Source of the DNA: Acanthochlamys bracteata
Lineage: Eukaryota > Streptophyta > Magnoliopsida > Pandanales > Velloziaceae
Length of the DNA stretch: 64,000 nt
NCBI GenBank assembly: GCA_019914995.1
Contig: CM034131.1
Span: 682,001-746,000, forward strand
Direction of reading: 5' to 3'
How positions within the stretch are numbered: the first letter of the stretch is position 1; every line of letters starts with the position of its first letter. Positions 1-8,844 of the stretch are shown here, piece after piece. Position numbers and translations under genes: made by a program. The notes under the pieces were generated by a model that did no database searches, was not told where the DNA came from, and saw only the letters and a program-made list of their open reading frames with translations.

Positions 1-967
1 AGTGCAGAAGGATTTCCCAGGATGCATCTGACATGTAATATGGTATAAGCAAGAAACCTCTTCTAATAAAAAGAAAAGCACAGAATGTGGTACTTGAAAG
101 ATACAATTACCTGTTTTTCATCTGCTACGTATCCATCTGTAGGACCAAGAGCAAAAAATGATGAAGTATAGATTATCTTCTCCAATGACTTCGTTTCTTT
201 AAAAGCTCGTAACACATTCTTTAATCCTCCTACATTTACCTGACATTTTTAAGAAAGAAGGCATCTGCAATGAGGAAAGAACTTCAACAATTTGTTCATA
301 AGCTAGCCAAATGAAGATACCATTCACCATATTTCGCCATCTGTTTCTTATGCATAGTCTTAAATACGTATATACCTACAACTGGTAATATGGTACGCCC
401 ATCATCAATACTTTTCGACAATTTATGTTGCTGGTTAAATTACATCGGCAAAGAAAAAACTGACATCATTGATTAAACTAGAGACATATCAACAATTGGA
501 ATGTGATTATTCAGCATTGAGGCATTAACTAACTAAAACCTTACACTCGACATATCAACCAAAGCAAGAAACCCAAACTCATTACTCACAGAGGCATTTC
601 ATCGAACACATAGCAAAGATATGGAAAACGACAAACCGAGAATCGCAATTCCATTTTATCTCACCGTGATGAATCGTGATGGATCAGGTAGCCATGGTTC
701 AACTAAAGCTGCAACATGAAACAACATCTTCGCTCCATTAACAGCAGATAGTAGAGATTCGTAATCTGTTACGTCTCCGTAAACCAGTTCCAGTGCTGGA
801 TGATCGAGAGGTAGAGCAGAGACATCGCTCGTTCTCCGCACGAATGCACGTACAGTATATCCGCGAGATAACAGAGCGCGGCATAGAGCGCCGCCGAGGT
901 ACCCGGAAGCCCCGGTCACCACTATCACCGTTGAACTCGACTGAACGTTTTCGCCTTTGCTGGACAT
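1..967 (-). CDS. FLDH: NAD(P)-dependent farnesol dehydrogenase-like protein, 5' part only
   Basis: Short-chain dehydrogenase/epimerase-type oxidoreductase that oxidises farnesol to farnesal in Arabidopsis FLDH; the substrate here is inferred. Three exons are visible: 665-967, 111-239 and 1-27, joined in phase at GT-AG sites; the rest lies before base 1. The N-terminus carries the Rossmann dinucleotide-binding motif TGASGYLG (about residues 18-25), then RRTSD and YGDVTDY, and FHVAALVEPWLPDPSRF, which strongly recalls Arabidopsis At4g33360. Exon 2 gives VNVGGLKNVLRAF and the IYTSSFFALGPTDG segment, which holds the serine part of the catalytic region. Exon 3 starts MHPGKSFCT; the YxxxK motif should follow outside the window. 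The ATG at 967 is the first in frame and gives a short hydrophilic leader, so a cytosolic or membrane-associated protein is likely. A dihydroflavonol reductase-like relative is the alternative. Confidence 0.85.
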
Positions 968-1465
968 TGATTGCTATTGGATCCGATCGAAATTACAAAA
1001 CCCATAGGGCCGACTTTTTTTATATTTATATTTTTTGCTTCTATAATTTCTTAAATAGTTAGCAACATCTATAATTAACTATTAAAATATACAATATGGA
1101 CGAGACGTGTTTTAATTGCTCAAAAATAAATTTAAAAAATTTTAAAAAGTTAACTTTTGAATTCTAATTTTTATTCATTTATATTTGAGAGTAAATTTTA
1201 AATTCAAAATTAAGTTTACATTTGCAAATAAAGTTTAAATAATAATTAAACATATAAATGATTATCAGTTTCAAATTGATTTAGAGCGACTAAAATATGT
1301 CCTAAAAATTATTAAGAGTTCTCGAAGAGTAAAACAGTAATAAAAGTGCAAATAACGATAGGAAAGTTACAAAAAAATAATTATCTAATGTAAGAAAAAT
1401 AATAGTGAGAATGAAGAACAGTGAACGCGTTTCCCCTGTAGGATTGCCGTCGCGTGTAAAATTTC
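968..1465. other. AT-rich intergenic stretch between divergent genes
   Basis: Between the start of the FLDH-like gene (minus) and the leader of the PAH fragment (plus). It is AT-rich and I see no coding potential. It must contain the FLDH-like promoter and what is left of the PAH promoter, but I cannot point to a clear TATA box for either. Confidence 0.5.
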
Positions 1466-2031
1466 ATGATCGCGTTGATGTTGATTGATGATTCCAAGCA
1501 TCACTATCTCGCGGTTATACCTTCAATGGATTCCTCTCTCTCCCTTTCTTCTTCCTTTAATTTTCAAGTTTTTTTGCTTCATGGTTCCGTTCTGCCTGCT
1601 TTCTGTTCGACGTATTGCTGCATAGGTAACACCACCTTTTTCCTGTGATCCACCGATAATTCTTTCTGAATTATTTGGATTAATGGCTTCCTTGATCATG
1701 GTAATTAGAGAGTTTGAACTTTTGTTGAGTGACTTGTAGCATTGAATTTCGGTATTTTTTATTTCTGACTTTGTTCATTTTTATGAATTTTGCAGGGATT
1801 TGATTCAGCGTTAGAGTGATTTGATATTTGCAATTGTTGAATTGGATCTCTGTGTTGGTGATATCATAAGATAGATTTGATTGTGGACAAAAAGTTGCGT
1901 CTTTTAGTAATTGGTTGATCGTTTGGATTCCCATTTGTGGTATAGATACTTCTTGAGAATTTGATTTTGTTTCTGTTTTTTATGGATTGGTTGTATGTTA
2001 CTGGGTGGTGAAAAGATTTGCATTTGGGAGG

Positions 2032-2545
2032 ATGTATGCCATAGAGCGGCTCAGCAGCTACATAACCAGAGGGGTGTATACCGTTTCCGGTCCATTCCAC
2101 CCCTTTGGTGGTGCTGTTGATATCATTGCTGTCCAGCAGCAGGATGGTAGCTTCAAATCTTCTCCCTGGTATGTGCGTTTTGGAAAGTTTCAAGGTGTTC
2201 TTAAAACAAAAGAGAAGATTGTTAATGTCTGTGTCAATGTTGTTGACGCTGGATTCAACATGTATTTGGACCACAAGGGAGAAGCTTATTTCGCTCTGGA
2301 GTCCGAGAAATGGGAATACCTCTGTCTCTGTGTCGCCACCATCATCCGGTGATGACTTAGATCACAAGGAGTTGATAAGGAAAGTTGAGAGCTGCTATTA
2401 TGTTGTTGGTCATCAGGATATTGTTTCTGAATTAAAGGTTGAGTTGGGTGATGGAAAGAAGATCATTACTCGAACATCAACCAAGGGCCCTCAAATTGGA
2501 AGGAGGTCGATGAAGGATGATAAGAAGGGAGCCAATATGCAAACA
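2032..2545 (+). pseudogene. Broken N-terminal fragment of phosphatidate phosphatase (PAH/lipin)
   Basis: PAH/lipin enzymes dephosphorylate phosphatidate to diacylglycerol; they have an N-LIP domain at the N-terminus and a catalytic HAD domain (DxDxT) at the C-terminus. Here only the N-LIP part is present: from the ATG at 2032 the frame reads [20 protein letters not shown], then [20 protein letters not shown] and [13 protein letters not shown], ending in [14 protein letters not shown]. Near 2300 the family-like reading moves to another frame, where [15 protein letters not shown] and a GRRSMKDDKK segment continue the homology until about 2545. The annotated frame instead stops at 2350-2352. No HAD domain follows; an EF-hand gene on the other strand lies 0.5 kb on. 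Full-length plant PAH proteins are roughly 900-1000 residues, so over 80% is missing. The 1500-2031 stretch, rich in TCTCTCC and with a possible leader intron, resembles an old 5' UTR. A short N-LIP-only protein could still be made. Confidence 0.75.
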
Positions 2546-3060
2546 AACTGTGCAGAATCCCCTCATGTTTTATTTACAATACAGTTGTCATTACCGTTCT
2601 GGTTCTGGGTAGTTGCTCAAGTTTCTACAGAGGGTATGGATGGTTTATCAATAGTGTCATACGAGTTGCATGCGTAATACTATATCCTACAGGCAAGGGT
2701 TCCAATCTGCATCCATATTGCTGAGTGTTCGTTTTCTATTACATACACACACAAACACACGCAGCGGGTGAAATCAGATTTCTAGACCTGCCCAACAAGT
2801 TTATACAGTGATGTAGAATTAGGTGAGATGATTATTTGTACATCATCTATACAAGTGCGTAATCTGCATTATTTTATATGGAATGTACGTGAAGTTTTAT
2901 TCGCTATTCAAGCAGCGTTGTGTACAGAGTTCAATCAAAAGCTTCTTGTCTTTGAAGAAATTTTTGGTAATGAAGGAAACGTTTTGTTATCAGTTTCGAA
3001 CAGTTTTACTGCAGCAGGAAATTACATCATTTCATTACAGTTGCAGAAATTCTTGGAGTA
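2546..3060. other. Non-coding stretch between PAH fragment and EF-hand gene
   Basis: Contains a short CA-type simple repeat near 2745-2765 and the probable 3' UTR of the minus-strand EF-hand gene. The open frames here have no recognisable protein similarity. Confidence 0.4.
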
Positions 3061-3336
3061 CTATGGCACAATTATTTTCATGCCCAGCGTCTTCTGGGCA
3101 AAGTTCACCAGATTACCTATCTCGCAATCATCGATGTAGCCGTCGCTGTTGGCATCAGCTTCTATGATACCTACGATGCACTTCCAGAAAACGAAACGAA
3201 CTCCACGGCTGCGTATGGCGTTACGAAGCTCTTCCCTGCTTATTCTTCCATCACCATCAGTATCAAACCCTTTGATCCAGGCCTTGAACTCTTCTGCAGA
3301 CATCTCTCCGCGTGAACGACTGTGTGTGATAGCCAT
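3061..3336 (-). CDS. Two-EF-hand calcium-binding protein (CML/polcalcin-like)
   Basis: A single-exon 91-residue calcium sensor. Two canonical EF-hand loops are visible: residues 25-36, DTDGDGRISREE, and residues 61-72, DANSDGYIDDCE. Both have acidic or polar ligands at 1, 3, 5 and the glutamate at position 12, so both should bind calcium. The linker contains FVFWKC, a hydrophobic patch typical of the small dicot group of two-hand calmodulin-like proteins with N-termini like MA(V/I)T.HS. There is no signal peptide or acylation site, so a cytosolic or nuclear sensor is expected; partners are unknown. A TATA-like box and a G-box lie just upstream. Polcalcin is the nearest alternative label, but the linker and C-terminus look different. 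Confidence 0.85.
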   Translation of the reverse strand: MAITHSRSRGEMSAEEFKAWIKGFDTDGDGRISREELRNAIRSRGVRFVFWKCIVGIIEADANSDGYIDDCEIGNLVNFAQKTLGMKIIVP

Positions 3337-3388
3337 TAATTATTAGAGTATATCTTGTGCGATAAACAAATTCAATGGTATCTATCTC

Positions 3389-3411
3389 TATTTATAATTG
3401 CCTTGCACGTG
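3389..3411 (-). promoter_or_regulatory. TATA box and G-box of the EF-hand gene
   Basis: On the minus strand a TATAAATA box lies at 3389-3396, about 55 bases before the start codon, with a CACGTG G-box at 3406-3411 directly upstream of it. G-boxes are bound by bZIP and bHLH factors. The very short leader this implies is an inference. Confidence 0.5.
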
Positions 3412-3880
3412 ATACACAATAATGGATGAAAAGAAAGATTATTCTCTTCTGGTAGAAGAAATTTTTTGCTTTATTCGTTATTCCATTTCAACTGTTTAGC
3501 ACACCGTGGAATGGATAAGAAGGATGCCAAATAACCGACTAATCTTATAATATTCGAACTAAGATTTAGTAGATTACAATTGACTGACTTACTGATTCGG
3601 GAAGAAGATTTCAAATTAGTTACATATATATTATAAACAAGTATTTTTGTACAGAATTTAAGAGCTTCAATTTTCTGCAATGTTCTTGCCGGAAAATGTT
3701 CGAAGAATTTCATTGCATCGCGTCTATGCATCCTTCACCCTGACAGGCTCACAGAATTTTTTTATTCATCGGTAGAAATCCTATAAACATGATAAAAACA
3801 AAAATAAAAAGGAATTTTAGTTTTTTTTATCATTTTATCGACTAATAACAGTATTAAATTGCTAGATGAAAGCAAACTAA
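3412..3880. other. Intergenic stretch
   Basis: Lies between the promoter of the EF-hand gene and the 3' end of the malectin-LRR gene, both on the minus strand. Apart from 3' UTR sequence expected near 3700-3880, I see nothing recognisable. Confidence 0.4.
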
Positions 3881-6712
3881 TTACTCGATATGGATTCCGT
3901 CCTTCTTCTTCAATGTTTCTGGAAGTCCACCTTTGAAATTGTTATTTTGCAGATAACTGCGTAAGCAGAAATTCGTAATTGATAGAAGGATTTCTCATTA
4001 CTAATTAACGGAGTTTTTTCCAAGCCTTGTGGAGGAAAACTTACACTTCTTTGAGGTTATTCAGATTTCCTAAGGATGATGGAATTTGCCCACTCAGCTG
4101 ATTGTCTTCCAAATGCCTATCATTTAAGGAAATTGTCACAATTAAATGAAGCTGAATCAAACAGAGGAGAAATTCAAGAAAAGCAATGGTAAATTTTTTT
4201 AAATCTTACAGAAAAACCAAAGATTTCAAGCCTCCCATTTCTGGAATCTCACCGGTGAGTTTGTTCCCCCCAAGCGAACTGCAAGAACAAAAAAGCTTTC
4301 ATTTAAGAACTACTGTTGCGTATCAGAGAACAAGCACCTCATTAAACAATCAACTAAAGAGGCCTAATTGTTGAAGTTCGGAAATTTTAATACATGACAT
4401 GTGCGATGAATTTAAAATTTTTTTCAAAATTAATTGGCAATAAGAAAAGTGAGCCTACATTTTTTATGAATATCATCTCACTTGCTGAGCAATATGAATG
4501 TCTAAGATTCCAACGCGCTAGCAGCAATACATTTCAGGTGTTCTAAGAAGCTTACATGCTTGTGACTGCTGTCAAGTTCCCGATGCTTTCAGGTAATGAT
4601 CCAGAAAGTCCATAGTTTGTTAGATCCCTACAGTCAAGTCACCCAAATTTATAATGTTAAACTCAATGTTAACATATAGGAACTACTGATATCTCAATGT
4701 TTAGCTACAATAAATAACAGTTTGCAGAAGTTATATGTCCATTACTCACAATTTTACGACTCTTGCAAGGTCGTCATCAGAACAAGTCACGCCAGTCCAT
4801 GAACGTTGCTTGGGTAGGCAAGGGTCACCTCTCCAGTCCACAGGCAGATTATCGAAACTTCGAGCAATATCCTCCATTGCGATCACTACATAATATGAAC
4901 CGTAAAACCAATTTAATGTTTCAGTTGCTTTCATTCAAAACTATGTTGGGTTTTCAATGAATAGGATGCGGAATTATCTACCATCTCTTGTTAGTGTTCT
5001 TCCACCAAGAGGCACAACTTGGAGGATTTCTCCTGCATTAATCACAGGTCCAACTGGTGAATCTGTATGAGGCGTCATAGTGATCTGAGTTTGTCCAGAT
5101 AGAGGCCACTGCGTCCCATAAACCATCACTCCAGTGCTTGTGACATTCAGACCAGTGAAGTACTTCTTGCCATTGACTGATACATCAAACACTCTCCAAC
5201 TGTAAGGGCTCGGAGTTCTGTTATCTTGAAAATATAGTGCGACATAATAACTTGTAGTAGGCAATGACATGAGTGGCCATTGTACTGTCAACTGCTTCCC
5301 TCGGCTTGTTGTCAGGCCTTTGTTGAACGCTTTCAATGGTGGAACATTCCAGAAATCAGATGATGACACATTCGAGTGGCTTTCAACTATTGGATTTGTA
5401 TCAGTAAAAGGTTGCCAGTATCGATTGAACTGATCATCTGGATAGCTAGCTAGTTGCAAAGCCAAATTGTTGATCACCATGTTAGGCACTAGAATAATTC
5501 AAGTATTCTGTATGCAACAGTAAGAATCATGCCATACCTCAGGATTTCTCCGTCAACACCAAAGCAGTTACGGGCAATTGTGTTCAGCATGTACTTCGTG
5601 AAATCGGTTGAATTGTACACTGAATCATCCAAGTTTGCCAGTTCAAGTGCAGAGATGAAAGGGCTTGAGACCGTATACTCATTTCTAGCAAGGCAAAAGC
5701 TGATAGTCTTCCCTTCTGCTGTCATGATGACCTCATAGTACGAAGCTTGGCCTTTCGCATAGCTCTCTGACGTGTTAACAGAACTCCATAGAGTTCCATC
5801 TATGATCTGATCGAACACAGGGGGCTCTTTACCCCCATCAAAACCTCCATAGAAATACATGCTCCGAACCAAGTACTTGGCTCCTTTGGCCACAGGGATG
5901 ACATAGCAATACTTGCTTGCAGACTTGTCTGGGAAATACCTCAAGCTGGACAGTATAGGCAGCATGCCTGAGGCATTTCCCAATGTTGTCGTGTTACCAA
6001 CATCGATGAAGCCTAAATCTTGAATCCATTTTGTGTCTCCTATAGTTATATCCTCAGACGAACCGCAATTGATATAATATCCTATTTATCAAATCAAAAC
6101 CAATATGAACAATAAACAACAACGCTGAGTTCAAGAACCCGATCTCTACACGAATAATTTGTTAAAAAGTTATGAATGCCTTCTTATTTTCATTACATGA
6201 ACGTTCGACATTTTCTAATTTCATCCACAACAAAATGAAGATCATATATACACAATAACATCACCACGTTGAGCAAATACGATCCTTGATAGAATAAGAT
6301 ATGCTACCTAGAGCTTCAAAATTCTACCTTATCACAATTCATATCTCGAATGAACTAAAATCTTCTCACGGACATATTAGTGAACATATTAGGGACACAA
6401 TCCAAAACTAAACAAGCATGCTTGTATGAGGTTTTGACTGATTTACCTCTATTGTGCTCAATTTACGTCTTAAATGCATGAATTGAGATCTTCCCATGTA
6501 TATTATTATCGAACACATTAAGAACGCAATCCAAAACTCAACAAGGATGCATAAGTATTCCATTCAAACATACATATACGAGATTTTTACAGATTGATTG
6601 ACTTACCTCTAGGAGGAGGGATTGATGCATGGAGGAGACATGGCAAGAGAATGAAGATAAGAAAGAAGAAGGAGAAGGAGAAGAAAGTGTTATTGTTGGT
6701 AATGGTGGGCAT
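3881..6712 (-). CDS. Secreted malectin-like/leucine-rich-repeat protein, no kinase
   Basis: Eight exons: 6607-6712, 5538-6081, 4982-5445, 4750-4885, 4556-4627, 4210-4278, 4045-4116 and 3881-3956, totalling 1539 bases and 512 residues. Exon 1 encodes a hydrophobic leucine/phenylalanine-rich signal peptide (FFSFSFFFLIFILLPCLLHA). Exons 2-3 form a malectin-like domain, from YYINCGSS to GGEILQVVPLGGRTL. Exon 4 contains the PVDWRGDPCLP...WTGVTCS motif that normally precedes LRRs. Exons 5-8 are about 72 bases each, one LRR per exon (GLSGSLPESIGNL, KLTGEIPEMGGL, QLSGQIPSSLGNL). The protein ends KKKDGIHIE with no transmembrane helix or kinase, matching the short Arabidopsis type (At3g05990/At3g19230, about 517 residues as I recall) rather than malectin receptor kinases. 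It is probably an apoplastic or wall-associated carbohydrate-binding protein. The exon 3 acceptor was put at 5445 because the open frame upstream of it joins out of phase; YPDDQFNRYW then follows GEIL directly. Confidence 0.85.
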
Positions 6713-6858
6713 GGCTAAGGCATGAAGCCAAAACCAAGCCAAGGTCTTGCTTGCTAATGGTGAATCATTACATTACCATTACCATTATCAATGGCCATGC
6801 TTTCTTTTTGTTCTTCCTCTACACAGCAAAAACTAGCTTAAAATAGAAAGTTTAAGGA

Positions 6859-6870
6859 TATATACACGTG
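6859..6870 (-). promoter_or_regulatory. TATA box abutting a G-box, malectin-LRR promoter
   Basis: A TATATA element at 6859-6864 is immediately followed upstream (minus strand) by CACGTG at 6865-6870, about 150 bases before the start codon. The spacing suits a core promoter with a leader of about 120 bases. Confidence 0.45.
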
Positions 6871-7161
6871 GCAGATCTTAGTTGTTGAACAGTTTCTAAA
6901 TAAAGATGTGATTTGACTTTTCTGAGTTAAGTGGGCCAACAGTTTCTCTATTGGGCCCATTAACAGCCCGTAATTAATCGAATATTATGTATGTTTATTT
7001 AATGTTTAATAACTTGTAGGTAATAGTGATAAGGGTAGCTGGACGTGATAATTTTATTTCTAAAAAACTAAAATCACTAACATATATCTCTCTAGATTAA
7101 ATTTTTTTTATTAGAATTATAGAAACCTAATCAAATTATTAAAATGAATGAATTAAATATA

Positions 7162-7689
7162 TTTATATGCAAGGTTGTCAAAATCGAAATCTTAAGTAGG
7201 ATTAAAATCGGGATCTTAAAATAAGATCGTAAGATTTTACATATTGATACATTTTATGAAATTTTTTTTTCAATACCATTAAAAATCTTTTATAAAAGTT
7301 TCTAATATTTTTTCTATAAAAGTTTTTAGTACATTTAAAAATAATTTAAATTTCTTTTAAATTTTATAAAAAATTACTCTATATTTTATAGAAAATTTTT
7401 CAAAATTATAATTTTTAAGAAAATTTTCAAACTTTTATAAAAAACTCTCTAAAATTTTATAAAAAAACTCTTTCAAATATAGTTAATTACAAAAAATTCT
7501 TCAAAAGTAAAATCATATAAGATCGTAACAAGATCGGGATCTTACCGATTTTAAGATTTAAATCGGAATTTATGTGAAATTTTATTCAAAAAAGATTTTA
7601 CTTAAGATCGGGATCATTTAGGTGAAATAAAATCGTAAAATCGTAAAATTTTAAGATTTAATCGGAATTTTGATAACCTTGTTTATATG
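7162..7689. mobile_element. hAT-type MITE with 8-bp target duplication
   Basis: A 512-base non-autonomous element, 7170-7681. The left end CAAGGTTGTCAAAATCG and the reverse complement of the right end, CAAGGTTATCAAAATTCCG, form terminal inverted repeats differing at one of the first 15 positions. Both ends are flanked by an identical 8-bp duplication, TTTATATG (7162-7169 and 7682-7689), the length made by hAT transposases. The inside is AT-rich with repeated GATCGGGATCTTA-like blocks and no open frame, so mobilisation would need a transposase from elsewhere. The perfect target duplication suggests fairly recent insertion. Confidence 0.85.
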
Positions 7690-8460
7690 AAAATGAAATG
7701 CCATACCCATAAACGTGTGTATATAATAATTTAATTTTTCATAATTACTTGCTTAATTTCTTGAATACCTTCTTTAGATTCTTAGAACTCTATATCAATC
7801 AACGATCTATATAAATTATCAATTTTTATATATTTTTTTCAACTACAAATTAATGAATTATTTTAGTACTTACTGAAAAAAATATATCAGTATACAGAAG
7901 CATTGATCATGTTTTTTCTACTTAAACATATTAATATTTAGGAGATGCTTAATAAGTGTGAGATTTTGAAATTATTTTAAAGATAATTTTATTTGTTTAT
8001 TAAATGAATAATTAAATAAGTAAATATTTTTTTACTTTTTGAAAATTTGTTAATAAATTCATAAACTTTTAAACTGCTTATGGTTCTAAATAAGCATTTC
8101 ATATTTGTTAATAAAATTTTATAGTATTGAACAAGACTTTTTTTAAATCATTTCCTAACATTATTTTTTATTCAATTTTAAAAAATTATCAAAAACTCTC
8201 CTCCATGCAAATAAAAGATGCCCTGTGTACTTAGGAAGAGAAATAACATGAGGCAATTCAACATAACAAGCAAAGAATGAAGGCATTCAAAGACAAATGT
8301 AATTGAATGATTCTTTTGAATACTGGTACTCTTCATTTAGTAACATAAACATCAGCAGATGTAAATGCTCCATAAGAAAAGGGAGAAAATTTGGAACTTC
8401 ACAGGTTTTTCTTACAGGTTTTTTGAATTTTGCCAACAAAATACATAAATTTTGGGCGTC
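7690..8460. other. AT-rich intergenic stretch between two MITEs
   Basis: Long A/T runs and no coding potential. The far right part may hold read-through or distal 3' sequence of the downstream minus-strand gene, but I see no signal. Confidence 0.4.
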
Positions 8461-8726
8461 TTAGGGGGCGTTTGGGATTGCTTATGAAATGGAGCTTTTG
8501 TGAAATGAAGGGTATTTTTGTCCTTTTTGAAAAACGAGCTCTATTTTTTTTACTTCTAAAAAAATAATAAAAATATGCAATAAAAAGATCTCACTCCGTA
8601 GAATTTTTCTATACTTTCTAAATTTTTAAATAAATTTTTTATATATTTATAAAATATGTATTGAAAAACGTGAAATGGAGAATTGAAAAGTTGGGTTGGG
8701 GGAAAGCAAAGCCAAACACCCCCTTA
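8461..8726. mobile_element. Tourist-like (PIF/Harbinger) MITE with TTA duplication
   Basis: A 260-base element at 8464-8723 starting GGGGGCGTTTGG and ending CCAAACACCCCC, which are inverted repeats with one mismatch in 12. TTA flanks both ends (8461-8463, 8724-8726), the usual PIF/Harbinger target. Internal marker strings such as AAAGATCTCACTCCGTAGAA and TTTTTATATATTTATAAAA recur at 60851-61097 in the opposite orientation, and in a decayed copy near 31313-31583. Confidence 0.85.
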
Positions 8727-8844
8727 TTCTGCATACAGACTGAACTTTACATTTGCAAAATGGTCAACGAAAGAAATGTTTTGAAGGTTTTTACTTCCTA
8801 ACCCTATTTCTATACCGTCCATCAGGAAGAGAATTCTGAAGATG

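Noticed and set aside
793-1062. Plus-strand open frame opposite the FLDH-like first exon
   Set aside because: It is the antisense reading of a conserved Rossmann-fold exon and has no similarity of its own.
2828-3167. Two overlapping plus-strand open frames before the EF-hand gene
   Set aside because: No recognisable protein and partly antisense to the EF-hand gene or its 3' UTR.
5446-5489. Extension of the malectin exon upstream of YPDDQF
   Set aside because: The in-frame stretch VPNMVINNLALQLA is intronic: joining it to the previous exon breaks the phase, while the acceptor at 5445 gives a family-like junction.
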